Below, piece after piece: positions 37,404 to 45,947 of a DNA stretch of 64,000 bases. The DNA comes from an uncultured Bacteroidales bacterium (lineage in GTDB: Bacteria > Bacteroidota > Bacteroidia > Bacteroidales > FEN-979): contig CAIRDP010000062.1 of NCBI GenBank assembly GCA_903877385.1, forward strand, positions 49,712 through 113,711. Direction: 5' to 3'. Each line of letters starts with the position of its first letter. Within the stretch, counting starts at the first letter, position 1. The notes under the pieces were generated by a model. The model ran no database searches, was not told the DNA's origin, and saw only the letters and a program-made list of their open reading frames with translations. Position numbers and translations under genes: made by a program.

Positions 37404-38768
37404 TTGAAAGATCTGAGCAGCGGCAACGAAGGTAAACTTATATTGAAATTTGCGATCCCCATGTTGCTTGGCAATATATTCCAGCAATTTTACAGCCTTA
37501 TCGACAGCATCATCGTAGGGAAGTTCATCGGCAAAGGGGCGCTGGCGGCAGTAGGCACATCCATGCCTATCAGCTTCCTGCTGATCTCGCTGTTCATCGG
37601 CATCACCATGGGGTTCACCATCATCGTTTCACAGTATTTCGGGGCAAAAGACATGGGGAGGGTGAAAAAAGCCATCAACACTCTCTACATCTTCATTTTC
37701 TTTACGTCCATCGTGATGAGCGTGATAGGGATACTGATCTCGGGCTGGATCTTCCGCATCATAGGCATGGATCCCGCCATCATCCCACAGGCAAAACTCT
37801 TTCTCGACATATTCATGGCCGGCCTTCTGTTCCTGTTCGGGTATAACGGCACCAGTGCCATCCTTCGCGGGCTGGGCGATTCCAAAACACCCCTGTACTT
37901 CCTCATCGGTTCGGTAGCCCTCAACATCATACTTGACATTATATTCGTTCCCATCCTCGGCTGGGGTGTATGGAGCGTGGCTGTGGCAACGGTGATCTCA
38001 GAAGGCGCCGCTTTCATCTCGCAGATCATCTATCTGAACCGTTACCATAAAGTGATCAATTTTTCGTTTGCCGACCTGAAATTCGACAGGGAGATCTTTA
38101 ACAAAGGCATCAGGATAGGGTTGCCCACCGGGCTGCAGCAGACCTTTGTGGCAGCGGGCATGGTCACTTTGTACGGAATAGTGAACAAGTTCGGGCTTGA
38201 TGCCAATGCCGCGTACAGTGTAGCGGGGCGGATAGATAATTTCGCAGCCATGCCCGCCATGAGCTTTTCTATGGCCCTGAGTACTTTCGTTGGGCAAAAC
38301 CTTGGCGCCAACAAGCCCGAGAGGGTGATTGCCGGGCTGAGGTCAACCCTGGCCATGACCGCGGTGATCTCGGTCGCGGTATCATTTGTAACGGTGATCT
38401 TCGGGAAGTACCTGATGCATATGTTCACCAATGACCCGGTAGTTATTGAACTGGGCCGGGGCTACCTGGCCGTGATAGGTTCCTTTTACATTCTGTTTTC
38501 GACCATGTTCGTTTTGAACGGGGTCATGCGGGGCGCAGGGGATACCCTGATCCCTATGTTTGTCTCCCTTATCGCCCTGTGGGTTATCAGGATCCCGATC
38601 GCCACCCTTCTGTCAACTCATTTTGGCCTGGGGATCTACGGCGTTTACTGGTCCATGCCCATCGGCTGGTTTGTAGGGGCCTCCCTTTCATTCGCTTATT
38701 TTCTTACCGGCCGCTGGAAAAGGAAAGCGGTGGTGAAATATTCGAAGGAGGGGAAGAGAGTTGAGTAG
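37404..38768 (+). CDS. MATE-family multidrug/cation antiporter
   Basis: A 454-residue polytopic inner-membrane protein of the MATE (DinF/NorM-like) superfamily with about 12 helices in two similar bundles. The opening LKDLSSGNEGKLILKFAIPMLLGNIFQQFYSLID is the usual MATE N-terminus, and GAGDTLIPM lies in the second half. It would export drugs or metabolites using a Na+ or H+ gradient; substrates are unknown. The start is TTG 37404, downstream of the -7 box. The open frame continues upstream to 37110, but only through rnpB in antisense, so those residues are not real. Confidence 0.9.
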   Translation: MKDLSSGNEGKLILKFAIPMLLGNIFQQFYSLIDSIIVGKFIGKGALAAVGTSMPISFLLISLFIGITMGFTIIVSQYFGAKDMGRVKKAINTLYIFIFFTSIVMSVIGILISGWIFRIIGMDPAIIPQAKLFLDIFMAGLLFLFGYNGTSAILRGLGDSKTPLYFLIGSVALNIILDIIFVPILGWGVWSVAVATVISEGAAFISQIIYLNRYHKVINFSFADLKFDREIFNKGIRIGLPTGLQQTFVAAGMVTLYGIVNKFGLDANAAYSVAGRIDNFAAMPAMSFSMALSTFVGQNLGANKPERVIAGLRSTLAMTAVISVAVSFVTVIFGKYLMHMFTNDPVVIELGRGYLAVIGSFYILFSTMFVLNGVMRGAGDTLIPMFVSLIALWVIRIPIATLLSTHFGLGIYGVYWSMPIGWFVGASLSFAYFLTGRWKRKAVVKYSKEGKRVE

Positions 38769-38789
38769 CGAAATAGCGAAATAAAGGGC

Positions 38790-40091
38790 TTATGAAACAA
38801 GACCGTCGAGCAAGGTTGCAAGCTTCCCGGTGAGTTCCTTCCTTGAATATTGTTCAATGCATTTGGACTTCGTGCTCACTGATCCGCATACAAAATCATT
38901 ATAAAGACTGCGGATGTGATCCTTCATTACCGAAACATCCCCGAAACCGGCAAGGAGGCCGGCCTGGGTCTCTGCCAGTATGGCTGCGGCATCCCCGTTC
39001 GGGGGCCCGAGGCAGAGGATGGGACGGCGGGCGGCAAGGTATTCAAAGAATTTCCCCGTCAAAATCATTTTCGCATTGGGGGTATTGTTGATGATCAGAA
39101 GCAGGACAGCCGATTGCTGCTGGCATTTCACCACCTCGTCGTGCGGGAGGTAATCGATTTTGTTCACGAAGGATTTCAGCCCGTAATGCGCTATGGATTC
39201 CATCACCTTGTAATCAACCTTGCCCACCAGTTTGATCTCGAGATCCCTGGCAAAAGCGGGGTCCGAGGCAAGCATCTCCTGCAGGGCGATCCAGAGGGTT
39301 TCGGGATTCCTTGTACTCACCAGGGTCCCGATATGCGCTATGGAGAATTTCTTATCGATTTCGGGCGGATGGCTTTGGGCGGTATCATCCGGGTCGTAAC
39401 CGTTTGTGATCACCTCGTACCGGCGTTCATGCAGAATGCGGCAGTCTTCGGCCATGCTGCGGCTGATCACGGTAACTGCATCGGCCCTGCTTAAAACCTG
39501 CTTCTCCAGTTTTTTATGCCTGGCATCGGCCCGGGCCGAAAGCCTGAGATCCTTATAAAAATCTATATTGGTCCAGGGATCCCTGAAATCGGCAAGCCAT
39601 GGCAGCTTAATTTTTTTTGCCAGGGCCATGGCGATCAGGTGCATGCTGTGGGGAGGACCTGTGGAAATCACTGCTTTTACAGGGTTCGTTTCAAGGTAGT
39701 TGAGAAGGAATTTCACCGAGGGCCTGATCCAGAATTTACGTGCATCGGGGATGAAAAAATTACCCCTGACCCATACCGAGAAATTTTCGAGCATGGAATT
39801 CTTTTTCTTCTCCGAAAGAAAAGCCGCATTGATCTTGTCCTCCTTTTTCTGGCCCAGGAGTTTTTTATAGGTATCGTAAGGTTCCCATATAGGCTGTTTG
39901 ATGACTTCGAGCCCCGGGGGAATGTCTTTTGCCAGGGAAAGGTCGGTCTCGGGGAATTCGGGATTTTCGGGGGTATACACCACGGGCTCCCATCCGAAGC
40001 TGCGGAGGTATTTCACAAACTTAAGCCAGCGCTGAACACCGGCTCCCCCGCTGGGAGGCCAGTAATAACTTATAATAAGTACGCGTTTCAT
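38790..40091 (-). CDS. glycosyltransferase, GT4-like
   Basis: A 433-residue GT-B-fold glycosyltransferase. Seen: the N-terminal YYWPPSGGAGVQRWLKFVKY of the glycosyltransferase family 4 acceptor-binding domain, HIGTLVSTRNPETLW in the middle, and the C-terminal FEYLAARRPILCLGP carrying a nucleotide-sugar-binding type motif. It probably acts in cell-surface glycan or exopolysaccharide assembly. Its start overlaps the end of the YfhO gene by 4 bases, so the two are coupled. Donor and acceptor are unknown. Confidence 0.9.
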   Translation of the reverse strand: MKRVLIISYYWPPSGGAGVQRWLKFVKYLRSFGWEPVVYTPENPEFPETDLSLAKDIPPGLEVIKQPIWEPYDTYKKLLGQKKEDKINAAFLSEKKKNSMLENFSVWVRGNFFIPDARKFWIRPSVKFLLNYLETNPVKAVISTGPPHSMHLIAMALAKKIKLPWLADFRDPWTNIDFYKDLRLSARADARHKKLEKQVLSRADAVTVISRSMAEDCRILHERRYEVITNGYDPDDTAQSHPPEIDKKFSIAHIGTLVSTRNPETLWIALQEMLASDPAFARDLEIKLVGKVDYKVMESIAHYGLKSFVNKIDYLPHDEVVKCQQQSAVLLLIINNTPNAKMILTGKFFEYLAARRPILCLGPPNGDAAAILAETQAGLLAGFGDVSVMKDHIRSLYNDFVCGSVSTKSKCIEQYSRKELTGKLATLLDGLVS

Positions 40092-42523
40092 GCCTTTTTG
40101 GCAAACATCTCCTTTGCTCCGTATGCAATCCCGGCAACAACAAGCAGTATCAGCACTATGGAAGAGACCAGGCTCACTTTCTCGCCAAGGTAATACGCCC
40201 TGGGTTCGAATCTGAATTCCACCTTATGTTCTCCGGCGGGCAGAATCATAGCCCTCAAAACATAATTGGCGCGGAAATGAGGGGTAAGGGTGCCGTCAAC
40301 ATAGGCGTTCCATCCCTTGGGATAGTATATCTCGGAAAACACTGCAAGACCCGGGTTTCTGGCTTTGTAATTATATTTCAGGTCGTTGGGCTGGTAATCG
40401 GTAAGCCTGATATAATCGAGGGTGTCTTTTGAGGGGGTCCAGGATTTAAGGTTCTCGCCGAACTTTTTGTCAACAATAGCCAGATCCGAAGGATTGAAGC
40501 CGTTAAGGGCCGCCAGTTCCTGGTCGGCATTATCCACCAGCTTGTATTCGTTCACAAACCAGGCGTTGCCAAGGGCCTGGGGATTCTGCTGGGCCATGGG
40601 CTGCTTGTTCTGGTCGGGGACGATCACGTAACGGGTGTTCAGCATGTTGATCACGGCCATATTGTTTTTCTCGATATGGGTCTCAAACAGTTCCTGGTAA
40701 CGGCGCAGCTTGGCACCGTGATATCCTCCCAGTGACTTATGGAAGTATGAAGTGCTGGCATCCATCAACGGGCTTACCGTAACATTGAGCACCCTGAAGT
40801 CGGGATCCTTGTCATTAAGTATCATCTGATCGGCAGTCGAGGGGTCGAACGGGGTGTCGACCCTTGATTTGGATGTAAAGCTCTCATCATTGAGGTACCT
40901 TTTGTCGACGGTGAACATATCGCCCAGGATAAACACTATGAGGCCGATATAGGCATATTCTTTTTTGATTTTCTTGTTGATGACGAGCCAGAGCGTACCT
41001 GCCGTGAGGGTTATATACATGAAGGACCTGAATGCATCGGCCCTGCAAACGGCCTTGCGGTCGTCGCGTATGGCCTGCATCAGCCAGTCGGGGAATGATT
41101 TGGCATAAGAAGCATCATTGGGAGAGGTGAAATTCAGGAACATATCGGGGACCACGGCAAAAATCAGGGTGAGTCCGCCGGCTATGCCGAAAGCATAATA
41201 AAGAGCCTTGTTGAGTTTGCCGGTTGTTGACATTTCGTCAAACACCACTTTTATGGCCAGGAACCCCAGAAGGGGCATGGTGAGTTCAGCTATGATGAGC
41301 GTCATGGTGACCGCCCTGAATTTGTTGTAACCCGGGAAGTAATTAAGGAAAAGATCGGTGAACCACATGAAGTTATGCCCCCATGAAAGCATCAGCGAAA
41401 TCAGGGTTGCCGCAAGCAGCCACCATTTAAGCGGTCCTTTCACTATGATCAGCCCGAGAAAGAAAAGGAAAATGATGATGGATCCTATATAAACAGGGGA
41501 TGTCCAGGGCTGGTTCCCCCAATACATCAGGCCCGACTGCCCGGCGAACTGTCTGATATTATCTTCAGGGACATTGTTGGTGCGAAGGGCTTTGGCAACA
41601 TTGGAGTTCTGTCCCGGGGCTTCGTTGGAGGAGCCACCGTAGAAATCGGGAATAAGCAGGGTCATTGTTTCGCCCACACCGTAACTCCACTGGGTTGCAT
41701 AGCTTTTATCCAACCCCGAGGTACGGTTCTCTTTCTGGGATGTGAGATCCGATTTCCCCCTGATGGTATAATTGCCGTATTCGTAAGTAGTCCAGAGCAG
41801 AGAAAGGTTTGTGAGGACTGCAAAAGCGAGGGCAACGACCAGGAGTGAAACCGATTTCAGGTAGGGAACGAAGGATTTGTTCCTGAAAGCATACACCAGC
41901 TCCACCAGCCCGAGAATGAGGGCTGTGAGGGCCAGGTAATAAGTGATCTGCAGGTGGTTCTGTTTGACTTCAAGGGAAAGGAAAACGGCCGTAAGTATGA
42001 ACCCCCACAGGTATTTCTTTCTCAGGGTCAGAATCATCCCTGCAAGCACAGGTGCTATATACCCTATGGCATGTGCCTGGGAATTATGCCCCGCCTCAAT
42101 GATGATGAAAAAGTAGGATGAAAAGGCATAAGCTATGGAGCCTGCCACCGCAAGCCAGGGATTGAGGTCAAGAACCAGCAGCAGTATGAAAAACCCTATA
42201 AAATAAAGGAATACGATATTCGCCGGATGAGGGAGCCCGAGAGTAAGAACATTGTCGACAAAACCAAGCAGGTTCCCGGCATATTTCGTTGAGATCTGGT
42301 AAGCGGGCATGCCCCCGAACATGGAATTGGTCCACAAGGGTTCCTGGCCTGTTTTAGCCCTGTAGTCGATAATTTCCTTTGCAGCGCCTTTCCAGTGAAC
42401 GATATCACTCTGGAGGATCTGTTTGCCTTCGATAAGAGGGGCAAGGAAGGCCATGGTGATGGCCAGGAAAATAATAATGGCGACCAGGTACGGCCATGCT
42501 GACTTAAAGTTCAGGTTTTTCAT
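40088..42523 (-). CDS. YfhO-family membrane protein
   Basis: An 811-residue protein with about 13 hydrophobic helices, an extended extracytoplasmic C-terminal region (about residues 550-760) and a final helix (VSLVSSIVLILLVVAGIAYGA). It matches the YfhO family, multi-pass proteins related to GT-C glycosyltransferases and implicated in glycosylation of lipoteichoic acid in Gram-positives. An acidic site (QSDIVHWKGAAKEII) lies in the first loop. Coupled to the downstream GT4-like gene (4-base overlap), so a joint surface-glycan role is inferred. No -7 box found upstream. Confidence 0.85.
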   Translation of the reverse strand: MKNLNFKSAWPYLVAIIIFLAITMAFLAPLIEGKQILQSDIVHWKGAAKEIIDYRAKTGQEPLWTNSMFGGMPAYQISTKYAGNLLGFVDNVLTLGLPHPANIVFLYFIGFFILLLVLDLNPWLAVAGSIAYAFSSYFFIIIEAGHNSQAHAIGYIAPVLAGMILTLRKKYLWGFILTAVFLSLEVKQNHLQITYYLALTALILGLVELVYAFRNKSFVPYLKSVSLLVVALAFAVLTNLSLLWTTYEYGNYTIRGKSDLTSQKENRTSGLDKSYATQWSYGVGETMTLLIPDFYGGSSNEAPGQNSNVAKALRTNNVPEDNIRQFAGQSGLMYWGNQPWTSPVYIGSIIIFLFFLGLIIVKGPLKWWLLAATLISLMLSWGHNFMWFTDLFLNYFPGYNKFRAVTMTLIIAELTMPLLGFLAIKVVFDEMSTTGKLNKALYYAFGIAGGLTLIFAVVPDMFLNFTSPNDASYAKSFPDWLMQAIRDDRKAVCRADAFRSFMYITLTAGTLWLVINKKIKKEYAYIGLIVFILGDMFTVDKRYLNDESFTSKSRVDTPFDPSTADQMILNDKDPDFRVLNVTVSPLMDASTSYFHKSLGGYHGAKLRRYQELFETHIEKNNMAVINMLNTRYVIVPDQNKQPMAQQNPQALGNAWFVNEYKLVDNADQELAALNGFNPSDLAIVDKKFGENLKSWTPSKDTLDYIRLTDYQPNDLKYNYKARNPGLAVFSEIYYPKGWNAYVDGTLTPHFRANYVLRAMILPAGEHKVEFRFEPRAYYLGEKVSLVSSIVLILLVVAGIAYGAKEMFAKKA

Positions 42524-42560
42524 GCGATTGTTCTTTAACGGATTGAATGCTAAAAATAAA

Positions 42561-42592
42561 AAAAAGAAGATAATGGGAATTATCTTCTTTTT
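42561..42592. terminator. bidirectional hairpin terminator between rpmH and YfhO
   Basis: AAGAAGATAAT (42564-42574) pairs with ATTATCTTCTT (42579-42589), flanked by A-runs on one side and T-runs on the other. On the minus strand it lies 45 bases past the rpmH stop. Confidence 0.75.
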
Positions 42593-42636
42593 ATAACGTC
42601 AGAACCGGGTTAGCGGTATTTTCAAAACCGGGAAAA

Positions 42637-42798
42637 TTATTTCTTGTCGGTTTGTTCGTCAGATACGGTCAGTTTTTTTCTGCCTGTTGCCCTTCTGTTA
42701 GCAAGAACCCTGCGTCCGTTTGCTGTAGACATTCTTTCACGGAAACCATGTTTGTTCTTTCTTTTCCTGTTCGAAGGGTGAAATGTTGGAGCTGCCAT
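42637..42798 (-). CDS. rpmH: 50S ribosomal protein L34
   Basis: A 53-residue basic protein, too short for many gene finders. It reads [19 protein letters not shown], then [19 protein letters not shown] and a [13 protein letters not shown] tail. The [14 protein letters not shown] and [14 protein letters not shown] blocks are the L34 signature. It forms part of the 50S subunit. rpmH often sits by the origin next to rnpA and dnaA; here it lies between pepD and the YfhO gene with its own promoter and terminator. Confidence 0.96.
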   Translation of the reverse strand: MAAPTFHPSNRKRKNKHGFRERMSTANGRRVLANRRATGRKKLTVSDEQTDKK

Positions 42799-42819
42799 TG
42801 TGTTCTTATTTTAGGGCTG

Positions 42820-42849
42820 CAAAATTACGATATTATTTTAAATCCCCAA
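42820..42849 (-). promoter_or_regulatory. rpmH promoter (-33 and -7)
   Basis: Minus strand TTG (42849-42847), 19 bases, then TAATTTTG (42827-42820), 21 bases before the rpmH ATG. The -33 lies within the end region of pepD. Confidence 0.65.
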
Positions 42850-42854
42850 GGAAA

Positions 42855-44315
42855 TTATTTCAAAGGGATGTTTTTTAATGTTTCAACCAGGTAATCCCAG
42901 AATTTTTTCACCGAAGCAATCTCTGTTTTTTCATCAGGGGAATGTGGTGAAACTATGGTCGGGCCAACCGATATCATATCCCAGTTGGGATAGGTGCCTC
43001 CGAGGATACCGCACTCAAGTCCAGCATGGATTGCCTTGATGAGGGGTTCTTTCCCGAACATTTTCTTGTACAGCTCAAGCATCAGCCTGAGGATCTCTGA
43101 ATCGGGATTTGGTTTCCAGCCCGGATATTGTCCGTCGAAAGTGATTTCGGCCCCGGCCATGGTAAACACTGCATCCACCATGTTTTCAAGGTCGTTTTTC
43201 GCGGTGTCGACCGAACTGCGCAGCAGGGTTTGTCCAAGTATCACGTTGTTTTCGGTTTTAAGCACCCCTATATTGATGGACGTTTCAACAAGCCCTGGCA
43301 TTTCGTTGCTCATGCGGATCACTCCGTTAGGGCAGGCGTAAAGGGCGCTGATGATATTTCCCTGGCTTACTTCGTCGATCAGGGATACAGGTTTTTCGGC
43401 GGGGGTAAGAATTATTTTCATGGTAGGCTCCACAGCCGACAGTTCTTTCCTGATGATCTTTTCGAGATCTGCAACAACGGCAGCGAATGCAGCTTTATGT
43501 TCAACCGGTATCACGATCCAGGCGGCGGCTTCCCTCGGGATGGCGTTCCTGAGGCTTCCGCCTTCGATTGTTGCCAGCCTCAGCCCGAAATTTTTAATTC
43601 CTTCCCAGAGAACGCGGGTAAGGACCTTTATTGAATTTCCCCTTTCAAGACGGATGTCAACACCGCTGTGGCCGCCTTTCATGCCTGTAACGTTCAGTTT
43701 AAAAGCTTCAACAGCCAGGGGAACGTTTGCCGTTTTGAAACGGAACGTAAAGTTGCCGTTTGTTCCCCCTGCGCAACCGATATATAATTCGCCTTCTTCC
43801 TCGGTGTCGAGGTTCAGGAGGATGTCACCTTTAAGTGTGCCGGCTTTTACGCCCATAGCGCCTGTCATCCCGGTTTCTTCGTCGGTTGTGATGAAAGCTT
43901 CGATGGGGCCGTGTTTCAGGTCTTTCGATTCAAGCACCGCCAGGGTTGCTGCCACGCCCATCCCGTTATCGGCTCCCAGGGTAGTGCCTTTGGCTTTTAC
44001 CCAGCCGTTGTCGATATAGGTTTCAATCGGGTCTTTTTCAAAATCATGGTTGGTGTCGTTGTTCTTCTGGGGCACCATATCCATATGCCCCTGCAGGACA
44101 ACGCCTTTGCGGTTTTCCATGCCTGGTGTAGCGGGTTTGCGGATGATTACATTGCCCACTTCATCTATAATGGTTTCAAGGCCAAGGTTCTTTCCGAACT
44201 GGTAAAGAAAATCCCTCACCTTGTCTTCGTGCTTCGAGGGGCGTGGGATCTGTGTAAGGCTGTAGAAGTTTTTCCACAGCAGAGCGGGTTCGAGGTTTAA
44301 AATATCTTTACTCAT
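42855..44315 (-). CDS. pepD: aminoacyl-histidine dipeptidase PepD (M20 family)
   Basis: A 486-residue M20C dipeptidase that hydrolyses Xaa-His and other dipeptides with two Zn ions. Seen: first metal site LQGHMDMVPQKN, bridging Asp in TTLGADNGMGVAA, the catalytic Glu pair in TDEETGMTGAMG, and LDTEEEGELYIGCAGG, all family features. The C-terminal metal His is in VGPTIVSPHSPDEK. The length is standard, with no signal peptide, so cytosolic. A -7 box lies 31 bases upstream. Confidence 0.95.
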   Translation of the reverse strand: MSKDILNLEPALLWKNFYSLTQIPRPSKHEDKVRDFLYQFGKNLGLETIIDEVGNVIIRKPATPGMENRKGVVLQGHMDMVPQKNNDTNHDFEKDPIETYIDNGWVKAKGTTLGADNGMGVAATLAVLESKDLKHGPIEAFITTDEETGMTGAMGVKAGTLKGDILLNLDTEEEGELYIGCAGGTNGNFTFRFKTANVPLAVEAFKLNVTGMKGGHSGVDIRLERGNSIKVLTRVLWEGIKNFGLRLATIEGGSLRNAIPREAAAWIVIPVEHKAAFAAVVADLEKIIRKELSAVEPTMKIILTPAEKPVSLIDEVSQGNIISALYACPNGVIRMSNEMPGLVETSINIGVLKTENNVILGQTLLRSSVDTAKNDLENMVDAVFTMAGAEITFDGQYPGWKPNPDSEILRLMLELYKKMFGKEPLIKAIHAGLECGILGGTYPNWDMISVGPTIVSPHSPDEKTEIASVKKFWDYLVETLKNIPLK

Positions 44316-44346
44316 AATAAAAGGGATTTTACATTGGTTGATATTG

Positions 44347-44354
44347 CAAATATA
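44347..44354 (-). promoter_or_regulatory. -7 box of pepD
   Basis: Minus strand TATATTTG matches TAnnTTTG, 31 bases before ATG 44315. No clear -33 TTG. Confidence 0.55.
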
Positions 44355-44387
44355 GCGAAATTCATAATCGAAGCCGTCCTATGCCGG

Positions 44388-44723
44388 TTAATTCAGCATA
44401 TTATATGCCTGCGGATCAAGTTTCACCAGGGTATCCATCAGAAGTTTATTGAGCGCCGCATCAGGCTTGGTGAATACTTCCCCGAGAAGCTCCCTGAACC
44501 TGAGCAATTCCTTCATAAGATTTGGATTCTTTGGATCACCAACAGTAAGATCGGTCAACTCAAAAGCCCTTTCCCAGGAATGAATAGCGTTGTCATAATC
44601 CTGTTTTAATAATGCATTCTGTGCGCGGTTCAGTTCATTGGCAATCGTTAGCAACTGCTGGTGGCGGGGGTATGAGAACCATTTATCGGTGGTGAGGTTT
44701 TTGTGATAGATTAAGGGATACAT
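44388..44723 (-). CDS. small helical protein of unknown function, partner of DUF5674
   Basis: A 111-residue protein, all helical by composition, beginning MYPLIYHKNLTTDKWFSY. Two helical segments carry ANELNRAQNALLKQDYDNAIHSWERAFELTDLTV and LMKELLRFRELLGEVF-like patterns. Similar proteins are, to my recollection, encoded next to DUF5674 genes elsewhere; here the DUF5674 stop lies 16 bases upstream. No catalytic motif or signal peptide. Function unknown; possibly the second half of a two-gene module. Confidence 0.7.
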   Translation of the reverse strand: MYPLIYHKNLTTDKWFSYPRHQQLLTIANELNRAQNALLKQDYDNAIHSWERAFELTDLTVGDPKNPNLMKELLRFRELLGEVFTKPDAALNKLLMDTLVKLDPQAYNMLN

Positions 44724-44739
44724 GCTGTGGATCAGAGAT

Positions 44740-45078
44740 TTATATAATTAAACGGTTAACGATTGCTTCAATCTGCTGTTTGAGGGAGTTATCCCCGATC
44801 TCCATGGAACGGTTGCCCTGAGATGGCCTGATATTTATGAATGACGTAAATTCCAACCTTTCATTCCGTCCTTTGAAAGGATAAATATTGGCCCCCCAAA
44901 GATCCTGCTGGGCCGATCCGTTTTCAAGTAAAAACTGCTCAAGGTCGGCATGCATATCGGCATCAATTGCAAGAATCCCCTGACCGACATCAACAACGAT
45001 CTTCATCATTTCGGTAAAATCAATTTCCCTGGTTTCCCAAAGCCTGGCCAGGTCGGTCGGAACTGTAATAATTCTCAT
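44740..45078 (-). CDS. DUF5674 family protein
   Basis: A 112-residue protein resembling DUF5674: MKIVVDVGQGILAIDADMHADLEQFLLENGSAQQDLWGANIYP is the family-like core (D-x-G-x-G-I-x-A-I-D, H-A-D-x-E and Q-x-D-L-W-G-x-N-x-Y-P). Start ATG 45078 is chosen; a longer frame to 45192 overlaps the HEPN gene and lacks family residues. A -7 box lies 23 bases upstream. The role of the family is unknown, and the pairing with a small helical gene recalls toxin-antitoxin gene order, without proof. Confidence 0.75.
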   Translation of the reverse strand: MRIITVPTDLARLWETREIDFTEMMKIVVDVGQGILAIDADMHADLEQFLLENGSAQQDLWGANIYPFKGRNERLEFTSFINIRPSQGNRSMEIGDNSLKQQIEAIVNRLII

Positions 45079-45101
45079 AAAGTGAAAATGTATTGAGTTT
45101 T

Positions 45102-45109
45102 CAAATGTA
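45102..45109 (-). promoter_or_regulatory. -7 box of the DUF5674 pair
   Basis: Minus strand TACATTTG matches TAnnTTTG, 23 bases before ATG 45078. It indicates the pair can be transcribed apart from the HEPN/MNT genes. Confidence 0.5.
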
Positions 45110-45145
45110 TAAAAGGCAATTTTAACTGGAGGAAGTTCCTTTAGA

Positions 45146-45475
45146 TTATCCCATGATCTTATCAATAACAGGCAGGAGATTCGGAATATCAACCGCTACT
45201 GTTTGATAAACAATATTCAAATCTACATCGATGTAATCATGAATTAGTTTATCACGAATTCCTGCCATGTCTTTCCAAGGCACTTCCGGGTGTTTTTCTT
45301 TGAAGGTGTCGGAAATCCTTTTTGTTGCTTCACCCATGATTTCAATCTGCCTGATACAAGCATCCTGAAGCTGCGTATTTTCAAGAAAAGCTTCCCGATT
45401 AATATCAGAAGAGTAAGTAATAATCTTATTCAGGCTGTTTTCAATGTGTTCCAGGTATATTGAATCGTCTTTCAT
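45146..45475 (-). CDS. HEPN-domain protein, HepT-like toxin (DUF86)
   Basis: A 109-residue helical HEPN protein. It contains the HepT signature R-x4-H-x-Y as R74-DKLI-H79-D-Y81, the predicted RNase site and the tyrosine that partner nucleotidyltransferases modify in characterised systems. The start overlaps the MNT stop by 4 bases. In the known MntA/HepT modules HepT is an RNase toxin and MntA AMPylates its tyrosine; here that is by analogy. Orientation MNT first, then HEPN, is one of the usual arrangements. Confidence 0.88.
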   Translation of the reverse strand: MKDDSIYLEHIENSLNKIITYSSDINREAFLENTQLQDACIRQIEIMGEATKRISDTFKEKHPEVPWKDMAGIRDKLIHDYIDVDLNIVYQTVAVDIPNLLPVIDKIMG

Positions 45476-45762
45476 GCTTGAAAAATGATTTTCAGATCAG
45501 CCTCAATATACTTTCGTAGTTTTTGATTTTTAATGGCACCGTCGGAAACAAGGTCGACCTTTACCTCCAGTAATTCCGATAATTCACGCTCAATACGAAC
45601 CAATTGAAATAAGGAAATAGAAGTATTCAGGTTTATCAGAATATCAAGATCACTGCCAGGCATGTTTTCCTCCCTGGCATAGGATCCAAATATGCCTACT
45701 ATTAAAGGATTGTATTGTTGCAGGTAATCAACAATTATTTTATTTTTTTCAGCACCGAGCAT
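45472..45762 (-). CDS. minimal nucleotidyltransferase, MntA-like antitoxin
   Basis: A 96-residue polymerase-beta-like nucleotidyltransferase (MNT). Seen: GIFGSYAREENMPGSDLDILI with G26-S27 and metal-binding Asp38 and Asp40, and a third acidic position at Asp70 (KVDLV). It is immediately followed by the HEPN gene, giving an MntA-HepT type toxin-antitoxin pair. In characterised systems the enzyme transfers AMP to the HepT tyrosine. A -7 box lies 17 bases upstream. Function in this host is inferred. Confidence 0.9.
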   Translation of the reverse strand: MLGAEKNKIIVDYLQQYNPLIVGIFGSYAREENMPGSDLDILINLNTSISLFQLVRIERELSELLEVKVDLVSDGAIKNQKLRKYIEADLKIIFQA

Positions 45763-45779
45763 TCCTTTAATTCTTTATA

Positions 45780-45787
45780 CAAAAATA
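45780..45787 (-). promoter_or_regulatory. -7 box of the MNT/HEPN pair
   Basis: Minus strand TATTTTTG matches TAnnTTTG, 17 bases before ATG 45762. Confidence 0.55.
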
Positions 45788-45831
45788 CAACATTTTGAGC
45801 AATTCCTGATTTAGTTGAAAAAACATCGACA

Positions 45832-45921
45832 ATGGATCAGACAACAGCTATTGAAATAAGCAAAAAGTATCTGCGGATATTGTTACAGCGCAATTATCAC
45901 GATAATCAAGTCGTTTTATAA
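45832..45921 (+). pseudogene. N-terminal remnant of a second nucleotidyltransferase
   Basis: A 29-codon open frame (MDQTTAIEISKKYLRIL, then a tail ending NQVVL) ends at TAA just where minimal nucleotidyltransferases continue into the FGSYA motif. This matches the usual N-terminal helix and first strand of such proteins. It lies on the opposite strand to the MNT/HEPN pair. I read it as the decayed start of a second MNT gene; chance resemblance is possible because the stretch is short. Confidence 0.45.
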
Positions 45922-45947
45922 TCTTGCTCTCCAAAAGACCTGCGAAT

